52,077 bases of DNA from the NCBI GenBank assembly GCA_964585575.1, contig CAZPEM010000005.1:1-52077 (forward strand), written 5' to 3'. Positions 41,532-49,837 of the stretch are shown here, in pieces; the stretch's first letter is position 1, and every line of letters begins with the position of its first letter. Both the position numbers and the translations under genes were made by a program. Under the pieces are notes generated by a model. That model saw only the letters and a program-made list of their open reading frames with translations. It did no database searches and had not been told where the DNA came from. The stretch is from UBA4655 sp964585575 (lineage in GTDB: Bacteria; Planctomycetota; Planctomycetia; Pirellulales; UBA1268).

Positions 41532-43085
41532 TCAGGAGGGCTTCGCCACGCAGGGCTTCGTTCCGGCGACGGCCCTCTCGACGGTATCGAGCAGTTGATC
41601 GACCCGAAAGGGCTTGAACAGCACCAGATCGATGCCCGCCTGGCGGGCCTTCACGATCGAATGGCCGGGGTCGTACCCGAAACCGGTCATGAGGACCAGG
41701 GGCACATGGTCGAGGATCTCCTGGAGCTTTAGGAACAGCTCGTAGCCCGACATGTCGGGCAGGCGGATGTCGGCGATGATGACGTCGTAGCCCTCGTCGC
41801 CGCTGGCCCGGACGAGTCGGCAGGCCTCCGTTCCGTCGCGGGCGGTCTCGACGATGCAGCCGCACCTCTCGAGCAGCGCGTGGGCGGCCGCCCTCACCTG
41901 GTCGTCCGCATCGACCACGAGGATCCGGCGGCCGCCGAGCGTGGAACGCCGCTCACCTTGCCGCAGCTGGGAGTGGGCCGACGTGGGCGTCATCTTCTCG
42001 CCGACCTTCTGGATCACCTGCTTGATGTCGCGGGCGTTGCGAAGGATGCGTTGCAGCCGCTCCACCACGTCGTGGTCGTGGCCGATGTACCGCTCCATCA
42101 CGCTCACGGCGTCGCTGAGGATGCGGTCGACGGGAAGCGCCACCGCCCCGTGGATCGCCTCGACGCTCTCCGCCGCCGTGGAAGCCTTCTCCGCCACGAG
42201 CAGTTCGAGCGTGTTCAGGGCGACCGCGACGTCGCGGGAGAAGATCTCGAGGAACTGCAGGTCGGTGTCGGTGAATCCCGCCCGCGGGTCGCCGGGATTG
42301 AACGGGCTTTCGACGTTGAAGGTGCCGATCACCTCGTCGTGGAGAACCAGCGGCACGGTGAGCGAACTCTTCGCCCCCTTGCAGCCCTCGAGGTAGAGCG
42401 GATCCTTCGTGGTGTCGGCGCAAACGTAGCTCTTGCCGGTTGCCGCCACGTAGCCGGTGACACCGTTGTCCTGCGGCAGGGCGTAGAGCACGCGCGACTG
42501 CGCCTCGGGCTCCATCCCCTCGGCAAGCAGCGGCTCGAGCCGTCCGGTCTGCTGATCGAGAAGCCGGATCTCGACGACGTCGAACTTCAGCAGGTCCTTG
42601 GAGTAGTGGAGGATGTTGCTCTTGAGCAGTTCGATCCGCTCCTCCACCGACATGTCCGCCAGTTCGTCGGGTGAGAGGTCGGCGAGCGTCTGGCCGGCGC
42701 GATGGATCGCCGCCCGCTTCTGCTGTTCGAGGATGTCTTCGGTCACGTCGCGGGCCGTGGCCAGGACGTACGGAACGCCCTCGATCGCCGTCGGCTCGGC
42801 GTTGACGTGCAGGTAACGATTGTCTCCGACCCGCAGCGTAACGCTCGTCATCCGGCCGCCGGCGAGGGCCGCCCGAAAAGGGCAGGGCTCTCCGCCGAGC
42901 ACCTGCGGTCCACCGATCGCCGCGTAGAAGTCACTCCCCTCGACATCCGGCCCCAAGCACCATTCGACGAACCGGGGATTGGCCCATTGGATCGTGTTTT
43001 CCGCGTCGAGGAGGGCGACGCCGTCGGGAAGGAGGAGAAGAATCTCCTTTTCGTGGCCATCGAGAATGGAGCGGGCCTTCGACAC
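41532..43085 (-). CDS. PAS-GAF-receiver signalling protein without kinase domain
   Basis: A 517-residue protein: a PAS domain (about residues 14-120, ILLLLPDGVALLDAENTIQW), a GAF domain (about 150-300, VTGYVAATGKSYVCADTTKD), a helical linker and a C-terminal receiver (about 385-505, RILVVDADDQV, IADIRLPDMSG with the phospho-acceptor Asp, LMTGFG, LFKPF). No histidine kinase ATPase domain or output domain is present. GTG 43085 follows GGAGGG with suitable spacing. It probably receives a phosphate from a separate kinase while PAS/GAF sense a signal. Confidence 0.92.
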   Translation of the reverse strand: MSKARSILDGHEKEILLLLPDGVALLDAENTIQWANPRFVEWCLGPDVEGSDFYAAIGGPQVLGGEPCPFRAALAGGRMTSVTLRVGDNRYLHVNAEPTAIEGVPYVLATARDVTEDILEQQKRAAIHRAGQTLADLSPDELADMSVEERIELLKSNILHYSKDLLKFDVVEIRLLDQQTGRLEPLLAEGMEPEAQSRVLYALPQDNGVTGYVAATGKSYVCADTTKDPLYLEGCKGAKSSLTVPLVLHDEVIGTFNVESPFNPGDPRAGFTDTDLQFLEIFSRDVAVALNTLELLVAEKASTAAESVEAIHGAVALPVDRILSDAVSVMERYIGHDHDVVERLQRILRNARDIKQVIQKVGEKMTPTSAHSQLRQGERRSTLGGRRILVVDADDQVRAAAHALLERCGCIVETARDGTEACRLVRASGDEGYDVIIADIRLPDMSGYELFLKLQEILDHVPLVLMTGFGYDPGHSIVKARQAGIDLVLFKPFRVDQLLDTVERAVAGTKPCVAKPS

Positions 43086-43199
43086 GCATGCCCTCCGTGC
43101 AATCGTCCCACAACGTCTTCAGAAGTATAAAATCGGCCGGGGCCCGAGCCAAATCGAGGGCCGATTCGTTGCGGCGGACCCGATCACGGCCCGCCCGCG

Positions 43200-43227
43200 T
43201 TGCCCTGCCTGCCAGGCCATCTATACT
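43200..43227 (+). promoter_or_regulatory. Candidate sigma-70-type promoter of sdhCAB
   Basis: TTGCCC at 43200-43205 and TATACT at 43222-43227 are separated by 16 bases. Initiation about seven bases downstream would leave a short leader of some 17 bases before the sdhC start at 43251, enough for its GAGG site. Confidence 0.5.
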
Positions 43228-43250
43228 GCTTCCAAACCGAGGTTAACACG

Positions 43251-44000
43251 TTGAGTACGAAGTTTGCGAGCGGTCCCGAGTCGATCGATTCGTTTTTCAG
43301 TCGCCACCAGTTCCTGATCTACAGGCTGTTCTCCCTTTCCGGTCTCATCCCGGTCGGAGCGTTCCTTGTCGTCCACTTGCTGACGAATGCCTCCGTGCTC
43401 TTCGGTCCGGAGTCGTTTCAGTCGCGGGTCGATCTCATCCACTCGCTGCAGCCGCTCCTGCCGATCGTGGAGTGGGCGTTCATCTTCCTGCCGATGCTGT
43501 TCCACGCCTCGGTCGGGTTCGCGATCATCGCCGGCGGGTTGCCCAACGTCGGCTCCTATCCCTATGTCGGCAACGTCCGTTACACGCTCCAGCGTGCGAC
43601 CGGAATGATCGCCTTCGCCTTCATCATCTGGCACGTCTGGCAGCTCCACGCTCTCGGGAAGCCGTTTGGGGGTGGGGCCTTCGAGCACGAACGTGCGACG
43701 AGCACCGCCGCGGCTGCGATCCAGTCGGCACCGGTGGCGATCCTCTACGCGATCGGCGTGCTTTCCGCCGTGTTCCACTTCGCCAACGGCCTCTGGACGC
43801 TCGGCATCACCTGGGGCATCTGGACGAGCCCCGAGGCGATGCGGCGGGCGAACTGGGTGAGCATCGTGCTGGGGGTGGCGCTGGCCGCAGCCGGCCTCGG
43901 CGGACTGGGAGGAATGCTCGCGACGGACATCGAGGAGGCCGAGCGGATCGAGGAAAAGCTCCATCCGAAGAAGGACGCGGCGTCCCAGGACGTCCACTAG
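43251..44000 (+). CDS. sdhC: Succinate dehydrogenase cytochrome b subunit
   Basis: A 249-residue five-helix membrane anchor of the SdhC type found with two-haem, SdhD-less complexes (as in Bacillus). Helices with conserved His are visible: GAFLVVHLLTNASVLFG, LFHASVGFAIIAGG, IIWHVWQLHALG and FHFANGLWTLGI. No ATG is near the front; TTG 43251 with GAGG eight bases upstream fits best. It carries electrons from the SdhAB head to quinone. First gene of sdhCAB. Confidence 0.92.
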   Translation: MSTKFASGPESIDSFFSRHQFLIYRLFSLSGLIPVGAFLVVHLLTNASVLFGPESFQSRVDLIHSLQPLLPIVEWAFIFLPMLFHASVGFAIIAGGLPNVGSYPYVGNVRYTLQRATGMIAFAFIIWHVWQLHALGKPFGGGAFEHERATSTAAAAIQSAPVAILYAIGVLSAVFHFANGLWTLGITWGIWTSPEAMRRANWVSIVLGVALAAAGLGGLGGMLATDIEEAERIEEKLHPKKDAASQDVH

Positions 44001-44053
44001 CCAAGGCTTCACGAAACAGACTGGTCCAAGAAGGAATCCGGAGTCAGGTCATC

Positions 44054-46063
44054 ATGTCGCAGCCGCGTGTGCTCGTGATCGGTGGAGGGCTCGCAGGCCT
44101 GTCGGCCACGATGCGGCTGGCGGAACTCGGCATCGGGGTCGATCTCGTGAGCCTCGTGCCGGTGAAGCGGTCGCACAGCGTCTGTGCGCAAGGGGGAATC
44201 AACAGCGTCAACTCCCTCACCCGCCAGCAGGGCGACAGCGAGTGGAAGCACTTCGACGACACGGTCTACGGCGGCGACTTCCTGCAGCACCAGCCGCCGG
44301 TGAAGGAGATGGCCGAGTGGGGGCCGAGGATCATCGACCTCATGGACCGGCTCGGAGTGCCGTTCAACCGGACTCCGGAGGGCTTCCGCGATCAGCGGCG
44401 GTTCGGCGGCACGCTCTACAAGCGGACGGCGTTCGCCGGCGCGACCACCGGACAGCAGCTGCTCTACGCCCTCGACGAGCAGGTCCGTCGCTACGAGGTG
44501 GAGGGCAAGGTCAAGAAGTGGGAGTTCTGGGACTTCCTGGAGCCGGTGCTCGACGATGGCGGCCGTTGCCGCGGCGCGATCTGCCAGGATCTCGTCACGA
44601 TGCAGTTCCGGGCCTTCCCGGCCGAGGCGGTGATCCTCGCGAGCGGAGGATGCGGACTGCTGTACGGTCGTTCGACGATGTCGATGGTCTGCACAGGCAG
44701 TGCGGTCAGCCGCGCCTATCAGTCGGGCGCCGCGTACGGCAACGGCGAGTTCATCCAGGTGCATCCCACCGCGATCCCGGGCGCCGACAAACTGCGGCTC
44801 ATGAGCGAAAGCGCGCGGGGCGAGGGAGGCCGCGTCTGGGTTCCGCGGATCCCGCAGGATTCCCGTGATCCGAGGCAGATTCCGGAGGCGGAGCGGTGCT
44901 ACTTCCTCGAGGAGCGGTATCCAAAGTACGGCAACCTCGTTCCCCGCGACATCGCCACGCGTGAGATTTTCGACATCTGCACGAACGAGGGCCTGTCGGT
45001 CGAGAAGGACCGGCTGTGCGTCTACCTGGACCTCACGCACCTTTCGCGGGAGACGCTCGACCGCAAGCTCGGCGGCATCCTCGAGATCTACGAGAAGTTC
45101 CAGGGGGTCGATCCCCGGTCGGTGCCGATGAAGATCTTCCCCGCCGTGCACTACTCGATGGGCGGCTTGTGGGTCGACTACGAGAGGAGCGGCTCGGGCG
45201 GGATGGTCGAAGGATCGCCCCGAAACCACCAGACGAGCATCCCCGGGCTCTACGCGATCGGCGAGTGCGACTACCAGTACCACGGCGCCAATCGCCTCGG
45301 GGCCAACTCGCTGCTCTCGTGCATCTTCAGCGGCCTGTTCGTGGCGCCGAGCGTGATTTCCTCGTTCGATCTCGTGAGGCGGGGGGGCGGCGGTGGCCAC
45401 TCGGGGCAGGTGTTCGAGCGGGCGACCGGCCGTCAGGAAGAGCGGCACGAATCGCTCCTCTCCCGGAGAGGAGGCCGGGAGAATCCCTACTCGCTCCATG
45501 GCGAACTCGGCGACATCATGACCCGTGCCGCGACGGTCGTCCGCCGCAACGACCAGCTTCGCAAGGCGTACGAGGACGTCTGTCGTCTCGAGGAGCGGTG
45601 GCGGGAATGCAGCCTTTCCGACACCGGCAACTGGACGAATCAAAACGTCGTCTTCACGAAGTCGCTCGGCGACATGTTCCCGATCGCGAAGGTGATCCTG
45701 AAGGGGGCGCTCCTGCGGGACGAGTGCCGTGGGGCCCACTACAAGCCGGAGTTCGCGATGCCGGGAATCGCGGCGACCAGCCCCGACGAGCAGCGGCGGG
45801 AGGCGGAGGCATGGTGCGACCGCTTTGAACGAAACACGGCGAAATGGCTGAAGTCGACGATCGCGAAGGCGGGCGCCGACGGCCACCCCGAGATCTCCTA
45901 CGAGGACATCGACAGTTCGCTCATTCCGCCGCGGCCAAGGCTCTACGGGCTCGTTGGTGCGGAGTTGATCGAGGAGGTCTGGAAGGAGCGGCAGGCCGCC
46001 AGGCCGCCGGCTTCGGCGACGGAGGCGGCGGGAAGGCAGCCGATGACGGTCGGTGCCGGCTAG
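44054..46063 (+). CDS. sdhA: Succinate dehydrogenase flavoprotein subunit
   Basis: A 669-residue FAD subunit oxidising succinate to fumarate. The FAD loop is VIGGGLAGLSATMRLAELG, HSVCAQGGINSVN marks the covalent-flavin region, the substrate loop includes QVHPTAIPGADKLRLMSESA and ARGEGGRVW, and the active-site HRD-like HYSMGG and YAIGECDYQYHGANRLGANS follow. Length and order fit the Bacillus/epsilon-type. ATG 44054 lies 53 bases after sdhC. It is followed by sdhB with 52 bases between. Confidence 0.97.
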   Translation: MSQPRVLVIGGGLAGLSATMRLAELGIGVDLVSLVPVKRSHSVCAQGGINSVNSLTRQQGDSEWKHFDDTVYGGDFLQHQPPVKEMAEWGPRIIDLMDRLGVPFNRTPEGFRDQRRFGGTLYKRTAFAGATTGQQLLYALDEQVRRYEVEGKVKKWEFWDFLEPVLDDGGRCRGAICQDLVTMQFRAFPAEAVILASGGCGLLYGRSTMSMVCTGSAVSRAYQSGAAYGNGEFIQVHPTAIPGADKLRLMSESARGEGGRVWVPRIPQDSRDPRQIPEAERCYFLEERYPKYGNLVPRDIATREIFDICTNEGLSVEKDRLCVYLDLTHLSRETLDRKLGGILEIYEKFQGVDPRSVPMKIFPAVHYSMGGLWVDYERSGSGGMVEGSPRNHQTSIPGLYAIGECDYQYHGANRLGANSLLSCIFSGLFVAPSVISSFDLVRRGGGGGHSGQVFERATGRQEERHESLLSRRGGRENPYSLHGELGDIMTRAATVVRRNDQLRKAYEDVCRLEERWRECSLSDTGNWTNQNVVFTKSLGDMFPIAKVILKGALLRDECRGAHYKPEFAMPGIAATSPDEQRREAEAWCDRFERNTAKWLKSTIAKAGADGHPEISYEDIDSSLIPPRPRLYGLVGAELIEEVWKERQAARPPASATEAAGRQPMTVGAG

Positions 46064-46115
46064 GGATCGTGCGGGCCGGGAATCCGTGAGCAGTCAGAAC
46101 TGGAGGAGCGAAACG

Positions 46116-46994
46116 ATGATTCGAGCGGTCGAGACCGATGTCGTGGCTACGGATGCGGACTCGTCTGTCGCGGCGAAAACGATCCGCGTGAGGGTGCTTC
46201 GCCAGGACGCGCCGGGTCGAGAGAGCTACTGGGAGCGGCACGAAGTTCCCTACGAGCCGAACATGAACATCATCAGCGTCCTGCAAAAGATCGCGGCGAA
46301 GGCGACGAGCGCCGACGGCAGGGCGGTGCCGCCGGTCGCGTGGGACTGCAGCTGCCTCGAGGAGGTGTGCGGCTCGTGCACGATGCTGGTCAACGGCCGG
46401 ACCCGCATGGCGTGCTCCTCGCTCGTCGACAAGTTGCTGGTGGAGAATGCCGACGAGATCGTGATCGAGCCGATGACGAAGTTCCCGGTGGTTCGCGACC
46501 TCGTGGTCGATCGCCGGCGGCTGTTCCGGTCGCTCGAGCGGGTGAAGGCCTGGGTGCCGGTGGACGGCTCCTACGACCAGGGGCCCGGCCCGCGGATCTC
46601 TCCCAAGGAACAGGAAGACGCCTACCCGCTCTCGACCTGCATCAGCTGCGGCTGCTGCCTCGAGGCCTGCCCGCAGTTCACGAAGATCGATGTGGTCCGC
46701 CGCGACGACGAATCGCAGGAGGAGTTCGATGCCCGACGGAAGGCCGCGTTCGACAAGGGTTTTCTCGGGGCCCACGCGATCAGCCAGGCGATGCTGTTCA
46801 ACGCCCACCCGACCGGTGGCATGATCGCCGACGAGCGACTCAAGTCTCTCACGTCCCAGGGGGGCATCCAGATGTGCGGCAACGCCCAGAACTGCGTGGC
46901 GGTGTGCCCGAAGCAGATTCCCCTCACGCGTTCCATCGCCCGGGCCGGCCGGGCTGCGACCCTTTGGGCCATCAAGAGGCTGTTTGACCGATAG
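46116..46994 (+). CDS. sdhB: Succinate dehydrogenase iron-sulfur subunit
   Basis: A 292-residue protein passing electrons from the flavin to the membrane. The [2Fe-2S] cysteines are in DCSCLEEVCGSCTML and ACSSL; the [4Fe-4S]/[3Fe-4S] cysteines are in STCISCGCCLEACPQF and GNAQNCVAVCPKQIP. A strong GGAGGAGCGAAACG site precedes ATG 46116. Third gene of sdhCAB. Confidence 0.97.
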   Translation: MIRAVETDVVATDADSSVAAKTIRVRVLRQDAPGRESYWERHEVPYEPNMNIISVLQKIAAKATSADGRAVPPVAWDCSCLEEVCGSCTMLVNGRTRMACSSLVDKLLVENADEIVIEPMTKFPVVRDLVVDRRRLFRSLERVKAWVPVDGSYDQGPGPRISPKEQEDAYPLSTCISCGCCLEACPQFTKIDVVRRDDESQEEFDARRKAAFDKGFLGAHAISQAMLFNAHPTGGMIADERLKSLTSQGGIQMCGNAQNCVAVCPKQIPLTRSIARAGRAATLWAIKRLFDR

Positions 46995-47020
46995 TCGCCC
47001 TGGATCCCGGCAGAGCCGCT

Positions 47021-47062
47021 TTGAGTGGCCCGCGTTTCGGTGGTACACTTTGCGACCGAAAC
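47021..47062 (+). promoter_or_regulatory. Promoter with inverted repeat around the -10 box, upstream of the helicase gene
   Basis: TTGAGT (47021-47026) and TACACT (47044-47049) are 17 bases apart and form a reasonable sigma-70-type promoter. An exact inverted repeat, GTTTCGGT (47034-47041) and ACCGAAAC (47055-47062), brackets the -10 box. A repressor bound there would block the promoter; alternatively the repeat could fold in a leader RNA. The start codon of the helicase lies 18 bases further. Confidence 0.5.
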
Positions 47063-47079
47063 AAGAAGGGTGATGCGAG

Positions 47080-48441
47080 GTGATCGTTTCTGAATCTGCC
47101 GACTCGTCCGGCGGCGCCGGTGATGCGGCCGCCGTTGGCCCGTCGTTCCGCACGCTTGGTCTGTCGGACGTGACACTGGCCGCGATCGACCGGGCCGGGT
47201 ACACGAACGCCACGCCCGTTCAGGCGGGACTCATCCCTCGGGCCATCCTCGGCGGCGACGTGCTCGGGCAGGCCCGGACTGGCACCGGCAAGACGGCCTC
47301 CTTCGTGATCCCGATCCTCGAACGGCTTTCGAAGCCAGCCCAAGGCCATGTTCAGGGCCGGCCCACGGGACCGAAGGCACTCGTGCTCGTCCCGACCCGC
47401 GAGCTTGCCGTACAGGTTCGTGACGAATTCGAGAAGCTCGCCCACGGCTCGCGGATCCACTGCGTCGCCGTCTACGGTGGCAAGCCGATCAAGGGGCAGA
47501 TCGACAAGCTCGCCAAGCACCCGGCCGTCGTCGTCGGCACTCCCGGCCGTGTGCTCGATCACATGAGCCGCGGCACGATCCAACTCAATGCCCTCGAGAT
47601 CGTGACGCTCGACGAGGCGGACCGGATGCTCGACATCGGATTCCGCCCCGACATCGAGAAGATCCTGCGGCGTTGCCCGGCCAGCCGACAGACGCTGCTA
47701 CTCTCCGCCACGGTCCCGCCACCGGTGGCGAAGATCGCCGAGCGATACATGCACGACCCGGAGACTCTCGATTTCTCGACCCGCGACATCGCCGTCGAGA
47801 CGATCGAGCAGTTCTACTTCACGGTCGATGCGAAGCGGAAGTTCGATCTCCTCGAGCGTCTCCTCCAGAGGGAGCAGCCGCGGCAGGTGATCGTCTTCTG
47901 TCGGACGAAGCGGGGCACCGACAAGGTTTTCGAGCGGCTCGCCCGTCGTCGGGGCCGGGAGAACGACGTCGCCTGCATCCACGGGGACCTCGCGCAGAGC
48001 GTCCGCGACCGGGTCATGCGGCAGTTCCGCGAGGGGACGGTGCGGATCCTCGTGGCGACCGACGTGGTCGGCCGCGGCATCGACGTTTCGAGCGTGTCGC
48101 ACATCGTCAACTACGACATCCCGGAGTTCTGCGACGACTACGTCCATCGCGTCGGTCGAACCGGCCGGATGGGCCGCGAGGGAGTGGCCTACACGTTCGT
48201 GACCCCCGAGGAGGGGCCGCAGTTGACCCGGATCGAGATGCGGATCGAGAAGCTCCTCGAGCGGGACGAGATTCCCGGTTTCGCGGCGGTCGATCCGAAT
48301 GCCGCCGGCCGGCCTGCGGGCGGCCCCGGTGACGGGGAACCCGCATCCCAGGAACCGCCCCCTCCGGAGCCGAAGAAGCCGACCGGTCCGCCGCTGCTCG
48401 GAAAGGGCAGGGCTCCGAAGCGGTTCCGTCGCGCGCTGTAG
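47080..48441 (+). CDS. DEAD-box ATP-dependent RNA helicase
   Basis: A 453-residue RNA helicase. Q motif ATPVQ, Walker A ARTGTGKT, PTRELA, GTPGR, DEAD, SAT and the late HRVGRTGR are all present. A Pro/Gly-rich basic tail follows the core. GTG 47080 is chosen, with AAGGG upstream. Cold- or stress-regulated RNA unwinding is the usual role; the operator-like repeat at 47034-47062 suggests regulation. The next gene starts four bases after its stop. Confidence 0.95.
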   Translation: MIVSESADSSGGAGDAAAVGPSFRTLGLSDVTLAAIDRAGYTNATPVQAGLIPRAILGGDVLGQARTGTGKTASFVIPILERLSKPAQGHVQGRPTGPKALVLVPTRELAVQVRDEFEKLAHGSRIHCVAVYGGKPIKGQIDKLAKHPAVVVGTPGRVLDHMSRGTIQLNALEIVTLDEADRMLDIGFRPDIEKILRRCPASRQTLLLSATVPPPVAKIAERYMHDPETLDFSTRDIAVETIEQFYFTVDAKRKFDLLERLLQREQPRQVIVFCRTKRGTDKVFERLARRRGRENDVACIHGDLAQSVRDRVMRQFREGTVRILVATDVVGRGIDVSSVSHIVNYDIPEFCDDYVHRVGRTGRMGREGVAYTFVTPEEGPQLTRIEMRIEKLLERDEIPGFAAVDPNAAGRPAGGPGDGEPASQEPPPPEPKKPTGPPLLGKGRAPKRFRRAL

Positions 48442-48444
48442 TTC

Positions 48445-49191
48445 ATGCAGTCTGCCCCCGAACCGCGGCCGATGGTGCTGAAGCAGAGGCTCGAGAGCCT
48501 CGCGATGGCCGGGGTGCAGCAGCTGCCGAAGCCGCGGATCGCCGCGACGTCTCCCGCGGCGGTCGCCTCATCACAGCCGGTCGCCACGTTCCAGCCGCTC
48601 GCGGTGCTCGATCCCGCGGCGCTCGCCGATCGGGAGCGACGGCTCGACGAGGTCCGGCAGGATGTGGCCGGCTGCACGCGGTGCTCCGAACTCGCCGCCG
48701 CGAGGACGCACACGGTTCCTGGAAAGGGGCATGCCGCCGCGAGGATCTGTTTCCTGGGCGAGGCTCCCGGCGCCGATGAGGATGCCAGCGGCGAGCCGTT
48801 CGTCGGTCGTGCCGGGCAACTGCTCACGAAGATCATCGAAGCCTGCCGCCTGTCACGGGAGCAGGTCTTCATCCTGAACGTGCTGAAGTGCCGTCCGCCC
48901 GGCAACCGCGTTCCGTCGCCCGAGGAGGTCTCGCACTGCCGGGGATACTTCGAGCGGCAGTTGGGCATCATCGATCCTGCCTTCGTCGTCTGCCTCGGCA
49001 CCACCGCCGCGCAGTCGCTCCTGAAGACCACGGAAGCGATCGGCCGGCTCCGCGGTCGCTGGCATCGCCACGGCAACGCCGACGTGATCTGCACCTACCA
49101 TCCCTCGTACCTGCTGCGGAACCCCGCCGCGAAGCGTGACGTCTGGGACGACATGAAACGGCTCATGGAGCGGGCCGGCGTCGAACTCTGA
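48445..49191 (+). CDS. Uracil-DNA glycosylase, family 4
   Basis: A 248-residue protein. An N-terminal Pro/Ala-rich segment of ~75 residues precedes the domain: first Fe-S Cys pair CTRC, motif A GEAPGADEDASGEPFVGRAG, further Cys at KCRPP and SHCRGYF, VVCLGTTAAQSLL and the late motif TYHPSYLLRNP. Family 4 enzymes remove uracil from DNA and hold a [4Fe-4S] cluster. It lies immediately after the helicase stop, so it is co-transcribed. Confidence 0.94.
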   Translation: MQSAPEPRPMVLKQRLESLAMAGVQQLPKPRIAATSPAAVASSQPVATFQPLAVLDPAALADRERRLDEVRQDVAGCTRCSELAAARTHTVPGKGHAAARICFLGEAPGADEDASGEPFVGRAGQLLTKIIEACRLSREQVFILNVLKCRPPGNRVPSPEEVSHCRGYFERQLGIIDPAFVVCLGTTAAQSLLKTTEAIGRLRGRWHRHGNADVICTYHPSYLLRNPAAKRDVWDDMKRLMERAGVEL

Positions 49192-49354
49192 CGTCGACCG
49201 CGAACGGCCGGGCCGCTGGAGCGCGGCAGTCCCGCGCCGTGGCCCGGATCGTTTGGCGCGATTTTTCTCAATATTCCCTTCGTGCCGTGCCGAAAAAGAT
49301 TTCCGTGGGGGGGAACAGCCGCTGACTCGTGGACCTGGGCCCGGAGGAATCGCG

Positions 49355-49825
49355 ATGGCTGTGGAACGCGGGCTGCGGTCGGCCGCAAGGCCGATCCGCG
49401 TGCCGACGGGCGGGGGCGTCGTGCCGCTGGGCGTCGTGCTTTTGGTCGTGGGGACGGCCGGATGCACGATGTGCCCCGATCTCTTCGACTACTCGGGGCC
49501 GGTGCCGAACGGAGCGGTCACGCAGAATGATTTCTGCGCGAGATCCAACGGGATCCTGCCGCTCGGCCGTTCGTCCTCGCCGTGGCCGACGGTCGTCCAT
49601 GTCGATCGCGACGATGCGGATCGGGACGAGGTCGGAGAGGGCGAGCCGGTGACGGCCGAGCCGGCGGACACCGAATCGGTGCTCAGGCTCGCCGAGGTGC
49701 CGGAGTTGCCCGATCCGAACGTCACCGACGGGCCGAACGTCACCGACGGGCCGAACGTCACCGACGGGTCGCAGGCCCGTGAAGAGCCCGGGGAAGTGGA
49801 GCTCGACGAATCGGAAGTCCGCTGA
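49355..49825 (+). CDS. Lipoprotein-like secreted protein with PNVTDG repeats
   Basis: A 156-residue protein with a strong GGAGGAATCGCG site before ATG 49355. A hydrophobic stretch ends in VVGTAGC, close to a lipobox (the -3 residue is Thr rather than Leu). The rest is acidic and low in complexity, with PNVTDG repeated three times (49715-49768). No family is recognised. It ends 12 bases before the convergent glgC stop. Confidence 0.72.
   Translation: MAVERGLRSAARPIRVPTGGGVVPLGVVLLVVGTAGCTMCPDLFDYSGPVPNGAVTQNDFCARSNGILPLGRSSSPWPTVVHVDRDDADRDEVGEGEPVTAEPADTESVLRLAEVPELPDPNVTDGPNVTDGPNVTDGSQAREEPGEVELDESEVR
49715..49768 (+). repeat. Three in-frame 18-base repeats
   Basis: CCGAACGTCACCGACGGG is repeated three times exactly, each encoding PNVTDG. 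Identical copies with no synonymous change point to recent slippage or duplication. Confidence 0.95.
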
Positions 49826-49837
49826 AGCCGGACCGCC

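Noticed and set aside
38527..41598. 1023-codon plus-strand frame opposite the secretin
   Set aside because: Antisense shadow; Arg/Leu/Asp-rich without motifs, while the minus strand encodes a complete secretin.
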